Assembly: GCF_900129725.1 (NCBI RefSeq)
Contig: NZ_FQWQ01000001.1
Coordinates: forward strand, 3,038,001-3,102,000
Reading direction: 5' to 3'
From: Chryseolinea serpens
GTDB lineage: Bacteria; Bacteroidota; Bacteroidia; Cytophagales; Cyclobacteriaceae
Length of the DNA stretch: 64,000 nt
Position numbers and translations under genes: made by a program. The notes beneath the pieces are model-generated. The model saw only the letters and a program-made list of their open reading frames with translations. It was not told the DNA's origin and searched no databases. Below are positions 54,253 through 63,593 of this stretch, in pieces; the first letter of the stretch is position 1, and every line of letters starts with the position of its first letter.

Positions 54253-54324
54253 GAAACACTCTATAAAGCTCCAAAAATACGGTTTTACGCGGGCATTTGT
54301 CAATCGCCCAGGCCACAGTCCGAC

Positions 54325-55374
54325 CTAATCCGACAGTTTGTTGATGATGAGCCGGTCCAGCGTGACGCTCAACAAAAACGACAAAGCCACCAACCCCGAT
54401 AACACATACATATCCGACAGGTGATTGAAGGCAATGGCCAGCGAAATGTACAAGAGCTGAACACCGCCCAGGATGAGGGTGGTCTGGCTGTGGGTCATGC
54501 CTAGCCGCATGATGGCGTGGTGAATATGGCTTTTGTCGGGCTTGAACGGCGACTGTCCCTTGGAGAGCCGCAGGATGACGATCCGGAGCGTATCGACCAG
54601 GGGAATAATAATGAAACATGCCGCCGACCCCACGGAGCCATTGAACTTATAGGGCGCCATGGCCGGCAAGGCATAGTTGACGTCGATAAAGTGGATGACC
54701 AGGATGGCCAGCATCATGCCGATCACCAGGGCCCCCGTGTCGCCCATGAAGACCTCCGACGGCTCCCAATTGAAAATCAGGAACGCAAAGATGGCGCCCA
54801 GCATGGCAAAGGAAAGGATGGAAAAGATGTCTTCGCCAACCAAAAAGAACCACACACCAAAGGAAAGCAACGCCACAATGGCAATGGTGCCCGCCAGGCC
54901 GTCGAGCCCGTCGATGAGGTTGAACGAGTTGGTGATGACGATGATGGTAAAATAGGTGATGGCGTAGCTGATTACCGTAGGCAGCTCATTGACCCCGAAA
55001 AGGCCATAGAATGTGCGGATGCGCAAGTCGAACAAGAAGATGACCAGCGAGGCCGCCATGATCTGCCCCATGAGCTTGATAAGAGGTCTCAGGGGAACCA
55101 GGTCGTCGCGCACGCCGATAAAAAAGATGACGAACAGGGCTACGAGGATGAATTTGATATTGCCCCACCCCTGGATGTCGATCCAGATGAGGGAGGAGAT
55201 AAAAAAGCCGATGAAGATGGCGATGCCCCCCATGGATGGGGTAACCTTTTTATGGATCTTGCGCCGCCCGGGAACGTCCACGAGGTTCTTCCGCAGGGAG
55301 TATTTGATAATCACCGGAACGATGAGAAAGGAGATGACAAACGACGTAATCGCAGCGGCAAGCTCTACAGCCAT
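54325..55374 (-). CDS. WecA/MraY-family phospho-glycosyltransferase
   Basis: A 349-residue polyprenyl-phosphate GlcNAc-1-phosphate-type transferase with about 11 helices. Landmarks are VPGRRKIHKKVTPSMGGIAI, the acidic pair in GVRDDLVPLRPL, LIDGLDGLAGT and FMGDTGALVIGM. It would start an undecaprenyl-linked glycan and so belongs with the polysaccharide genes upstream on the same strand. MraY itself is unlikely because no cell-wall cluster is present. Confidence 0.88.
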   Translation of the reverse strand: MAVELAAAITSFVISFLIVPVIIKYSLRKNLVDVPGRRKIHKKVTPSMGGIAIFIGFFISSLIWIDIQGWGNIKFILVALFVIFFIGVRDDLVPLRPLIKLMGQIMAASLVIFLFDLRIRTFYGLFGVNELPTVISYAITYFTIIVITNSFNLIDGLDGLAGTIAIVALLSFGVWFFLVGEDIFSILSFAMLGAIFAFLIFNWEPSEVFMGDTGALVIGMMLAILVIHFIDVNYALPAMAPYKFNGSVGSAACFIIIPLVDTLRIVILRLSKGQSPFKPDKSHIHHAIMRLGMTHSQTTLILGGVQLLYISLAIAFNHLSDMYVLSGLVALSFLLSVTLDRLIINKLSD

Positions 55375-55459
55375 AGAAAATTCAAAAGTGGGTAAAAATA
55401 GTGAATTTGGAAGGAATTGAAAGAATTCGGGTAGAATCCGAGCTAATTCTACCGGGTTT

Positions 55460-56266
55460 CTATAGATGGCGGTTCACTTCGCTCCGCTCGGCATCAAAAA
55501 ACCAGCCCCATTTGTTGAAGTAGCGAATGGCCGATCTGATGTGCGCAAACAAGAGCCGGTTAAAGCGGTAGGACTCACGGGCGTGCCCATGACGAATATG
55601 AACCTCGGGATAGTACACGGTTTTGAAATGCCGGTGGACTCTTCGGGAGAGGTCAACGTCTTCCATATACATAAAGAAGCGTTCGTCGAAAAGGCCGACT
55701 TTCTTTAGGGCGTCCACGCGAAAAAACATAAAGCACCCGGACAGGTAGGGCGCCTCAAACGGACGGCTGTAATCTTTGTCGCGCATTTCATAGTGCATCA
55801 GTCTTTTTTCAAAGATCGCCTGCATAAATTTTGAGCCGAACCTTCGTATCAAAAGGTCGAGGGGCGCGGGAAGTCGCTTGCAGAGAAATTTTGGTTCCCC
55901 CTTAAAATCCGAAACGCGGGGCAACAGCAGGCCAATGTCAGGATTGCGCTCCATGTAATCGTACAGTTTTTCCAACGCCCCTGCATCAAACATGACATCG
56001 GGATTGAGGATCACATGATACTTCGCTTCCTCCAGGATCTGTTTCATAGCGATGTTGTGAGCGGCTCCGAATCCGACGTTTTGACTGTTGAAAATACAAT
56101 GACATCGCGGATCTTGCATCAAGTCCAAACGGGTCGGCTGCTCCGAGTTATCGCAGATAATGAGTTTACCGGGCAGCGTCGAATGGAGAAAGCTGGTGAT
56201 CGTGTTCGCCAAAGTTCCCGGGTCGTTATTGTAAATAACGAGGGATGCTGTTAAAGAAAATGCCAT
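55460..56266 (-). CDS. Family-2 glycosyltransferase (rhamnosyltransferase-like)
   Basis: A 268-residue GT-A enzyme. The N-terminal VIYNNDPGTLANTI, CDNSE and the NPDVMFD metal/nucleotide motif place it in GT2, close to rhamnosyltransferases of the WbbL type (YLSGCFMFFRVDALKKVGLF). It would add one sugar to the lipid-linked repeat unit. It lies between the WecA-like gene and a ligase/polymerase gene on the same strand. Confidence 0.87.
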   Translation of the reverse strand: MAFSLTASLVIYNNDPGTLANTITSFLHSTLPGKLIICDNSEQPTRLDLMQDPRCHCIFNSQNVGFGAAHNIAMKQILEEAKYHVILNPDVMFDAGALEKLYDYMERNPDIGLLLPRVSDFKGEPKFLCKRLPAPLDLLIRRFGSKFMQAIFEKRLMHYEMRDKDYSRPFEAPYLSGCFMFFRVDALKKVGLFDERFFMYMEDVDLSRRVHRHFKTVYYPEVHIRHGHARESYRFNRLLFAHIRSAIRYFNKWGWFFDAERSEVNRHL

Positions 56267-56341
56267 GATCCCATTGTTAACGCTTCCATAGTTGCGATAT
56301 CCTCCCGGTCAGCCAGCGCGTGGCAAGGCATGTGATTATTT

Positions 56342-57604
56342 TCAGATCTTCATTTCTCCACTTTGTGTTCGGAAAAGAAAGAGCGAATTGAAAAAGCAAA
56401 AGAACACGACGCCTTTATGCGTTTCGATCAGAGATTCGCCCAGGCAGGTTATGATAAAAAGCATCACAAAAATCATCTGTAGTGGTGACTGCTTTTTCAT
56501 TCCATCCCAGAATGAATATCCCAAGAGGCCCAAAAAGAGTATCAATAAGCAAGCTCCTCCTGTAAGGCCAAAATCGAAATATTGGTTGTGACAATTCAAA
56601 TCATCTCCGAAGGGTCCGTAAAAAGAATAATTTTTGTAACAAGCTTGTCGTACTTCAGACAAGGATCCCGTCCCATACCCTATGACCGGTGATTCCTTAA
56701 ATAATTGAATGGAGCAGGTCCATACAGCGGTCCGTATGTTGATGCCGTTCCAACCGGAGACATCCTCGGGAATGTCAAATTTTGACAAGTCGCCCATGAG
56801 CCGCTTCTCCAGTACTGGATTATAAAAAACCAACAAAACAAGCGAGGTTACCGTGATCACAAAGACCACGGCTATCGGTTTGTAGTAAGCCCTTAATTTT
56901 TCTCTGAAGATAAAGATCGAGGCACACCCTGAAAGGAGCAAAGCTGCAATGCCAATTCTACTGCTCGCCAGCAGTTGAAAAACGATGAGGATGGCCACCA
57001 GCACGATCTTCCATGAGGTTTTAATACTTTGCTCGGTGACGCAAATGAACAACGCGAACGACACATACAACGACATGTAGATCGGACTAATGTCAAAGGG
57101 CTCCATCAAACTCGTGTTCGACAAAGCATTCCACCGGGAATGGACAGCGCTGTAGCTATCGCCTACCGTTAGTTGGTTGCCCTCGGGAAGAAAAAAGAAA
57201 TTATACAAGGCATACGTCGTGCAGATCACACACATCGCCAGGATGACACAGGCAAATGCCCGCAAAAAAAACACCGGTCTGTTTCTCGTCTCCAGCGTGC
57301 TGAAGATAATTGGAAAAGCCAACAGCGGCAGGTATGTTTCTATGGCCTTCCATCCTCTGGGGACGTCACTTGAATACGTGAGCGAAAGAATGATATACAG
57401 GAAGGGCAGGATGGAAATCAGTAAGGGCGTCCTGACTTGTGCGCTGGTGAGTTTACGAAGCTTGCTTCGGTTGAGCGTCAGAACAAAAAGCAACGCCAAC
57501 AGGAGAAGAAAATAATTTGTGATTCGAATGGATGCCGGTAGAAAAATCAATATGCCTGTAAGCAGAATGTCGCTTATCGGAATTCTTGAAAACATGTTCT
57601 TCAT
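56342..57604 (-). CDS. O-antigen ligase/polymerase-type membrane protein
   Basis: A 420-residue protein with about 11 hydrophobic helices and one large loop. It shows the Wzy_C pattern: LASSRIGIAALLLSG, then after the loop SIQLFKESPVIGYGTGSL and CHNQYFDFGLTGG with the conserved histidine. It is either the ligase that joins glycan to an acceptor or the polymerase; a second such gene lies at 60020. It is divergent from the glycosyltransferase at 57768. Confidence 0.82.
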   Translation of the reverse strand: MKNMFSRIPISDILLTGILIFLPASIRITNYFLLLLALLFVLTLNRSKLRKLTSAQVRTPLLISILPFLYIILSLTYSSDVPRGWKAIETYLPLLAFPIIFSTLETRNRPVFFLRAFACVILAMCVICTTYALYNFFFLPEGNQLTVGDSYSAVHSRWNALSNTSLMEPFDISPIYMSLYVSFALFICVTEQSIKTSWKIVLVAILIVFQLLASSRIGIAALLLSGCASIFIFREKLRAYYKPIAVVFVITVTSLVLLVFYNPVLEKRLMGDLSKFDIPEDVSGWNGINIRTAVWTCSIQLFKESPVIGYGTGSLSEVRQACYKNYSFYGPFGDDLNCHNQYFDFGLTGGACLLILFLGLLGYSFWDGMKKQSPLQMIFVMLFIITCLGESLIETHKGVVFFCFFNSLFLFRTQSGEMKI

Positions 57605-57681
57605 GGAGCCTACGTCAAAGTGCTAAATATGCCCAATTTTACCTTCACAGGCCCAAATACCAATAATTATTCAAAATAATC

Positions 57682-57689
57682 TAACTTTG
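57682..57689 (+). promoter_or_regulatory. Putative -7 element TAACTTTG upstream of the 57768 glycosyltransferase
   Basis: TAACTTTG in the 163-base divergent region lies 78 bases before the start at 57768. No clear -33 element is seen. Confidence 0.4.
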
Positions 57690-57767
57690 CCCGCTAAAAT
57701 CATAGCACTTTCCGGGTTGGGATATCACCAAAACATTAAAAGATACGTTCGTAGAGATTTTTGAAGC

Positions 57768-58922
57768 ATGGACCAACAAAAAGCGATTACCGTTAACATC
57801 GTCAATAGGAGCTATCCTCCTAATTCTGGAATGACTGGAGAATCTGCCGCAGAGCTGGCGGCGTATCTATTAGACAAGGGGATTCAAATAAACGCATTAC
57901 ACGTTGATGCGGACTACCGAAAAGGTACGGTCCAGAAGAAGACCATCGGTAATTCCCACAAGATCAAAACGTTCTACAATGGGAAAAATAAATTCCTGCG
58001 GCTGTTCAGCAACCTCTACGAGGGAATTTCAATTTTAAGAAAATCCCAGTCGCTTAAGCCCGACGTAACGATCTGCATGACGGAGCCGCCGTTGCTCAAC
58101 ATCTGTGCCGCTCTCATCTTCAAAAAGAAACAAAAATGGATCTTGTGGTCCATGGATTTGTTCCCGGAAGCGCTTTCATCAGGACGAATCGTAACGACGT
58201 CAGGTTTCATTTATAACTTCCTTGACCGGATCGTTTTAAAGAACAAGCCCTGGCATATTATTTCGCTAGGCGAGTATCAGACGCGTTACTTACAAAACAA
58301 ATTCGGAGCGGATGTAACTTTCACCAACCTACCTTGCGGTATTTATAAAGAAACATCAGAAGGCTCCATGAACCCCCCGTCCTGGGCGGAGAACAAAACA
58401 AAAATTATTTTTGGATACTGTGGCAATATCGGGGAAGCGCACTCCACCGAATTTATCACATCCTTTATAGATACCTTAAATCCGGAGCGTCATAAACTCG
58501 TTCTTGCTTTGTACGGATCGAAGGCAAAGGAAGTCCTGGCCTACGCCGAAGGGAAGCCAGGTGTAGAAATTCTAGGCTTTGTGAACCGGGTCGATATGAA
58601 ATATATCGACGTGCACCTTGCTTCTCTTAAGAAAGAATGGGTAAACGTCTGTGTTCCTTCCAAGGCGGTTAGTTCGGTTTGCTGCGGTTCCGCTCTTTTA
58701 TATGACGGCGATGCCGAGTCCGATAATTGGCACTTGTTACAAAGGGCCGGTTGGCGCTTACGGGAGGAAAATTTAAACGAGGAGATCGCGTCCCTCCTGA
58801 AAACACTCGACCGCGCAACAGTCGAACAAAAGAAAAGTGAAGCGGTGAAGCTTGCTGAAGAATTAAATGAAATGAAAAACGCTGCTTTCCATCAGATCTA
58901 TTCAAAAATCACTTCGCTATAG
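57768..58922 (+). CDS. Family-4-like glycosyltransferase
   Basis: A 384-residue GT-B protein. The N-terminus (IVNRSYPPNSGMTGESAAEL) matches GT4 enzymes of capsule and colanic-acid clusters, and FGYCGNIGEAHS opens the donor domain. The C-terminal EGxxxxxxE motif is degenerate (VNVCVPSKAVSSVCCG). It is the only plus-strand gene in the polysaccharide locus, and its 3' end meets the next gene after three bases. Confidence 0.82.
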   Translation: MDQQKAITVNIVNRSYPPNSGMTGESAAELAAYLLDKGIQINALHVDADYRKGTVQKKTIGNSHKIKTFYNGKNKFLRLFSNLYEGISILRKSQSLKPDVTICMTEPPLLNICAALIFKKKQKWILWSMDLFPEALSSGRIVTTSGFIYNFLDRIVLKNKPWHIISLGEYQTRYLQNKFGADVTFTNLPCGIYKETSEGSMNPPSWAENKTKIIFGYCGNIGEAHSTEFITSFIDTLNPERHKLVLALYGSKAKEVLAYAEGKPGVEILGFVNRVDMKYIDVHLASLKKEWVNVCVPSKAVSSVCCGSALLYDGDAESDNWHLLQRAGWRLREENLNEEIASLLKTLDRATVEQKKSEAVKLAEELNEMKNAAFHQIYSKITSL

Positions 58923-58925
58923 CCT

Positions 58926-60023
58926 TCATGGGGCAAGCAAAATGGTAAACAGTGCATCCCAGTTTTTCGCATAGGGCTGCTGTATCTTCTTCAGCGTGTT
59001 TCCGTCAAAATCATCCTTCCCTTCGATGATTCCTATCATACGTTCTGCCAGATCGGCTGCCGAAGAAGGGCTGAAGAAAGATACCTTATCATAGTTCCCC
59101 ATGGTCTCATGTGCATAGGGCAAGTCTGCCAACAAAATCGCTTTGTTAAAGTTCTTAAATTCACTTATCGGCAAACCCCACGATTCAAGTTTAGAGGGGA
59201 AGATCAGGCAATCCACCTCACCGTAAACCTCGAAAAGGCGACTCCTTTTGAGCCCCCCCAAGAAATGTATTCCATGCACATCGGCATATTGCTGCTTTAG
59301 CCAACTCGCATATTTATTCTCGTCGCCACTCAAGGTCCACATCACCTCAAAGTTCGTGATGCCCCTGGCATTTAAAATTGTCACGGCTTCGCCGATAACT
59401 TCAAAATTCTTCCACACCCGGGGAAGGGCCGGAAAAATAAATCGCTTGACGCCGTCCACCTTTGGCCTCGAAACTTCAGATTGAGAGACACCTTCGGGTC
59501 GGGCCACGATAATGTCTTCTTTTCTAAGTCCGAAAATCGCGGCAAATTCATCGCGCAGCCAATCCTGCTGAACAATCGTGTACTTGTTTCTTTTGATGTT
59601 GATTCGATAGAAAATCAAATACACCAGGTTGAACAAAGCAAACTTTGGTTCAATGAGAAACTCCCGCCACGACACCTTATAGAAGGGCGCTGGATTGTGG
59701 CAATACACCGCCCTGCGATCTGCTTTCACGCGCGGGGTCACGTCGTGAAGCGACAACCACAGAAAAGGCTTCAGTTGTTTTGATAACTTCCGAAAATAAA
59801 AATATTCATAGTACAGCCTGTGAACATACGACCGCGTTCCGTCAATTTGAATATAGGTGACAGCGGGATTTACGTGTTCCACCAGGCTACGATCCTTGAC
59901 GATGGCGTAAATTTTAAACCCGGAATACTTCGGCGATTCCAATTCCTTGAGACAGTCTACCAAAATCGAAAGCATTCCCGCCATGCGAATCGATATAGCG
60001 GATATAACGATAGTCTGGTTCAT
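58926..60023 (-). CDS. Family-4-type glycosyltransferase
   Basis: A 365-residue GT-B enzyme. The donor domain contains RFIFPALPRVWKNFEVI and LIFPSKLESWGLPISEFKN, which has E-x7-E (ESWGLPISE). ATG at 60023 overlaps the upstream polymerase gene by four bases, so the two are coupled. The sugar is unknown. Confidence 0.87.
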   Translation of the reverse strand: MNQTIVISAISIRMAGMLSILVDCLKELESPKYSGFKIYAIVKDRSLVEHVNPAVTYIQIDGTRSYVHRLYYEYFYFRKLSKQLKPFLWLSLHDVTPRVKADRRAVYCHNPAPFYKVSWREFLIEPKFALFNLVYLIFYRINIKRNKYTIVQQDWLRDEFAAIFGLRKEDIIVARPEGVSQSEVSRPKVDGVKRFIFPALPRVWKNFEVIGEAVTILNARGITNFEVMWTLSGDENKYASWLKQQYADVHGIHFLGGLKRSRLFEVYGEVDCLIFPSKLESWGLPISEFKNFNKAILLADLPYAHETMGNYDKVSFFSPSSAADLAERMIGIIEGKDDFDGNTLKKIQQPYAKNWDALFTILLAP

Positions 60024-61312
60024 CGTTCAATTTTTTTAGTCATGACAATCGCTTTGTAAGAATAAAAGTAAAGCAGCATAAAAAGCATCTTTCCGTTGAA
60101 GGTGTAGTTACCATTCCTCAATAAGTACAAAAAAATCAACACGAAAGCGCTGGCATTGATTATCCAAAGTATCTCTTCTTCGTCGGAAAACCATGCTCTT
60201 GATCGTATTCTATACCGGAGCGTGAAAAAACAAAACACAAAAAGCCCTAAAATTCCGGTCTCGGTAATGAGCCTAAAAGCCATACTACCGGCGTCATTGC
60301 GATTCAAAGAGGAGTAAGCACGCATTTCTGCCGGCAGATAATGGTCATAGGTTAGCTCATGGGTCCCTAAACCATAGCCCGTCAATGGGCGGTCTTTTAA
60401 AGACTGTTTTACTACATGAAAATTAGAAAGAAGTATATAGGTACTTAGATTATACTCCCGATATTTTCCGTTTTGAACAAAATTTCCCCTAAGCCCCATG
60501 ACCGTGTCGTCCACACGCTCCTTTATTAAGGGGATAAATGAATAGGCAAGTATCACAAAAAGAAAAATGCCTGTTAGCGCACCAATCGACCACAAAAATT
60601 TTCTGACCGAGAAATTCTTGAAGTACAGAATAGCCAACATGAGTAGTAATCCTAAATATGCCGTGCTCGCCAGGGTCAACAGGTAGCCCCCGACAAACAG
60701 AAGACACCATTTCCAATTCAAATAAAAAGTACGCCGATAGAAAAGGTTATAAAGGGACAAGAAAACTACAGGGGTTAAGCCCAGCGTCAGAAAAGAAGGT
60801 TCCGTCGCAATGGATTGCATTCGAATCGAGATATTCGTTTCCCTTACGAATGGAAAGACAAAACCAAAATACTGATCGCCACCTATCGCAAACAAAAAAA
60901 CCTGAACGTATCCCAATACCAGGACAACTTTTGAGATTTGAATATATTTTGAGAGGATTGCCGGAAAATTGAACTGCTCAAATTTAATCAGGTAGTAAAA
61001 GGCGAACAACGAAAAAGAAATGTTGAAGAGCTGCTTGATTACGAGAGGGAAACCATACTGAAAAGTGGCGAGCGAAAAAATCACCAAGGCAACTAAAAAC
61101 AAGAGGATGCGAAGATCAAACTTGCTGTCCTTTACAATCCCAAGAAATATCAAAAACGCATAGGGAAAATAAAACCAGTAAATGGTAAAGCCTATGCCGG
61201 TTTCGATATATTGGCCAGTAAGGTATATAGACGTGAGAACGATATATGACAAGATACCCTTAACAGAGCGGTCCGTCCGAATCACATCCAAGTCACTCAC
61301 TCGATTATCCAA
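60020..61312 (-). CDS. Wzy-like O-antigen polymerase
   Basis: A 430-residue protein with 10 or more hydrophobic helices. The LKDRPLTGYGLGTHELTYD loop resembles the periplasmic loop of Wzy/ligase proteins, and STAYLGLLLMLAILYF stands where the ligase R-x-G-I motif would be. I favour polymerase for this gene and ligase for the 56342 gene, but sequence alone does not decide. The only start that keeps the N-terminus is TTG at 61312, overlapping the previous stop by eight bases; a GTG four codons later is an alternative. Confidence 0.78.
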   Translation of the reverse strand: MDNRVSDLDVIRTDRSVKGILSYIVLTSIYLTGQYIETGIGFTIYWFYFPYAFLIFLGIVKDSKFDLRILLFLVALVIFSLATFQYGFPLVIKQLFNISFSLFAFYYLIKFEQFNFPAILSKYIQISKVVLVLGYVQVFLFAIGGDQYFGFVFPFVRETNISIRMQSIATEPSFLTLGLTPVVFLSLYNLFYRRTFYLNWKWCLLFVGGYLLTLASTAYLGLLLMLAILYFKNFSVRKFLWSIGALTGIFLFVILAYSFIPLIKERVDDTVMGLRGNFVQNGKYREYNLSTYILLSNFHVVKQSLKDRPLTGYGLGTHELTYDHYLPAEMRAYSSLNRNDAGSMAFRLITETGILGLFVFCFFTLRYRIRSRAWFSDEEEILWIINASAFVLIFLYLLRNGNYTFNGKMLFMLLYFYSYKAIVMTKKIER

Positions 61313-62597
61313 AACTGCTTACAATTTCCGAGAATATATTCTTGACGGGGTTTATGCTGGATGGCGCTTGTTTTCTATCGGTATCGATATAATAGCCAAT
61401 GCCATCGTGTTCGCCATTTTTGATGGCGACGAATGAAACATATTTAAACAAATCGATTCCAAGATTCTGTTTCCCCGCATTTATGAACGATCCTGTGTTC
61501 AATTCCTGTGAGTATGTCAGTTCAATAAAAAGACTCTCCCCACGGTTGTCCACCGTAAAGATCTTCTCGTCAGAACCCGGAATAGACATTTCCTCTAATC
61601 GCTCCTGAACCTGTTTGGCTTGCGCAACGCTGTGGCATTCGATCAAGAAATCGCGGCTCATCCGGGGAACCACAGATTTGAACTCCTGTATGCCCACCAA
61701 TTTGAGGAACTCCGTATGATTTCTGAGCCTCCAGTAGTAGGTATTTTCCTCATGTGGATTCTGGTGCAAACCGGTGGCTATAAAAAGTCTGCAATCAAGT
61801 TTTATAAGGCGACCCAAAATGGCGTCATACTCTTTCAAAATGTCAAGCAAAGGATCCTCGCTTGCCGGGCAGTACCACTCGGGATTTTTTTGGGTGCCTG
61901 AATATACCTGGGAATTGTACATATAGTGATGCTGCAAGTGAGCACCCGAATTCAAAAAGAGCGACGAAAAATCAGGCTGCGATGCTTTCCATAAATGAAT
62001 AAAGGTGTCGGCCAGTACATTGTCCAGTATGGCCGGTTTGGCCATTTTCCTTTTGAATTTAGACGCTAACGAAAAATAGTGTACATACCGGGACAACGGC
62101 ACATATTTTAGTACGCCCTTTACCAACGCGAGCAGGGCACCGCCCGACAGTTTCTGATTGGCGTTATCGTTGACCGCTGCCGACACTGCGCGTGACAATT
62201 GAACCAACGTCTGGCTACCCGTGGGTGATGTTTGTGTCCAGGGATCCGGAACAAAAAAAACTGCGCGCTTCAAATTATTGGCAGCATTAAACGGAGAAAC
62301 TGCGCCGACCTTTAGTCCTTTTTGTTCGCCAATCTCCCAAAGTTGTTTCAATTCAGGGTGGTTAACAATATCACCCAGTCTGAAGATCTGGTGTTCAGCA
62401 TACGACTTCCCCGTATGTATCGACACCCATTGAATCCAGGGCTCCAACAGTTCATATTTATCTTCCGACGTTGTGCGTGCATAACCGTAGGTCGAGAAAA
62501 GATGTTTGAAGTTTTCCAAATATCCTCGATTTATGTACTCTTGAATGAATTCAAAGTTTATTTCATTAAGGCCAACCAGTATCGATTTTTTTTTCAT
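61305..62597 (-). CDS. Alkaline-phosphatase-superfamily-like protein with altered metal ligands
   Basis: A 430-residue protein whose N-terminus follows the layout of type I phosphodiesterase/alkaline-phosphatase relatives found in glycan clusters: ILVGLNEINFEFI where the metal Asp is expected (Asn11 here), TTSEDKYELLEPWIQW, then WVSIHTGKSYAEHQIF. Later segments read FLNSGAHLQHHY (Asn216 at an expected Asp) and IATGLHQNPHEE (Leu277 before His). It may bind but not hydrolyse phospho-substrates, or use another metal set. It is the first gene of an operon with the polymerase. Confidence 0.6.
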   Translation of the reverse strand: MKKKSILVGLNEINFEFIQEYINRGYLENFKHLFSTYGYARTTSEDKYELLEPWIQWVSIHTGKSYAEHQIFRLGDIVNHPELKQLWEIGEQKGLKVGAVSPFNAANNLKRAVFFVPDPWTQTSPTGSQTLVQLSRAVSAAVNDNANQKLSGGALLALVKGVLKYVPLSRYVHYFSLASKFKRKMAKPAILDNVLADTFIHLWKASQPDFSSLFLNSGAHLQHHYMYNSQVYSGTQKNPEWYCPASEDPLLDILKEYDAILGRLIKLDCRLFIATGLHQNPHEENTYYWRLRNHTEFLKLVGIQEFKSVVPRMSRDFLIECHSVAQAKQVQERLEEMSIPGSDEKIFTVDNRGESLFIELTYSQELNTGSFINAGKQNLGIDLFKYVSFVAIKNGEHDGIGYYIDTDRKQAPSSINPVKNIFSEIVSSFG

Positions 62598-62719
62598 AGA
62601 GTCAAATCAAATTTAAAATACAAAAGCGGGAAATAGCCGAATCCATGCCGGGAGGCCGGAAAAGCGGTCCGGCAAAATTCAGGGCAAAGATATTGTCGTT
62701 CGCGCATTTTAAAAACTGT

Positions 62720-63547
62720 TTATTGTCCACCGGCGGAAGCGTCTTTTTGCCTTAACAACCGCGTCAGAAAGGCGGTCAGTCTCGGCCCACCCAGCTTTTT
62801 GAAATAGACCGTAAGATAAATGTAGCCGATCGCAAGCGTGTGATAGGCCCATTTTACAATGCTGAACGAATGCGCCAGCACAATTTGCTTTCGTTCTGTA
62901 CCCGACCGAAAGACATGTTTGATCGATGCGCCCTCGGTGAAATCGAACAGGCAGATCACCCGATGGACTTCCCGAAATCTTCGGTTTGCAAGGTACATTT
63001 TGTATATAAAGTCAAAATCGCTACTCAGCTTGTACTCCAGATCGAAGGGAAATTGCCGCATCAGGGCCGTTCTTGTAAACGTCGCCTGATGGCAGAATGG
63101 CATGCGTTTCCACATGCTATTGAGAGGGGTTTTCACATAGAGAGTCTGAAATCCCGGATATTGGATCAGCGCGTCACCATAGAGCAGGTCGGCATCGAAC
63201 GTTTGGCCGTTAAAAAAATTCAGTGCAGCCTCGTCCAAAAACCTATCGCCACAATTCATAAAATTGATCCATTCACCCGTTGCCTTCCGGACGCCCTTGT
63301 TCATGCCATCATAAATGCCGCGATCTCTTTCGCTTATCCAAAAGTCAATTTGTGACGCGTAGCGCTTGATGATCTCCACCGTTCCATCCGTGCTCCCGCC
63401 GTCAATAATGACATACTCGAGGTTGTCGTAGGTCAGGTTCAACACACTTTGTATCGTTTGCTCGATAGAGGCCACGGCATTGAAGGCAACCGTTACTATG
63501 GTAACCCTTGGGTTGTTCGATGTGCCGGCGCTGTCTGTATTCGTCAT
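62720..63547 (-). CDS. Family-2 glycosyltransferase
   Basis: A 275-residue GT-A enzyme: VTIVTVAFNAVASIEQTIQS, YVIIDGGSTDGTVEII and SERDRGIYDGMNKGVRKATG form the nucleotide-sugar site typical of WcaA/WbbD-like transferases, and WINFMNCGDRF carries the acidic metal region. It lies 46 bases after the methyltransferase gene on the same strand. Confidence 0.9.
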   Translation of the reverse strand: MTNTDSAGTSNNPRVTIVTVAFNAVASIEQTIQSVLNLTYDNLEYVIIDGGSTDGTVEIIKRYASQIDFWISERDRGIYDGMNKGVRKATGEWINFMNCGDRFLDEAALNFFNGQTFDADLLYGDALIQYPGFQTLYVKTPLNSMWKRMPFCHQATFTRTALMRQFPFDLEYKLSSDFDFIYKMYLANRRFREVHRVICLFDFTEGASIKHVFRSGTERKQIVLAHSFSIVKWAYHTLAIGYIYLTVYFKKLGGPRLTAFLTRLLRQKDASAGGQ

Positions 63548-63593
63548 TGATGTTCGTCTAGGTGAACGTCCGCTTACGTGGTTGAGCGTTCAG

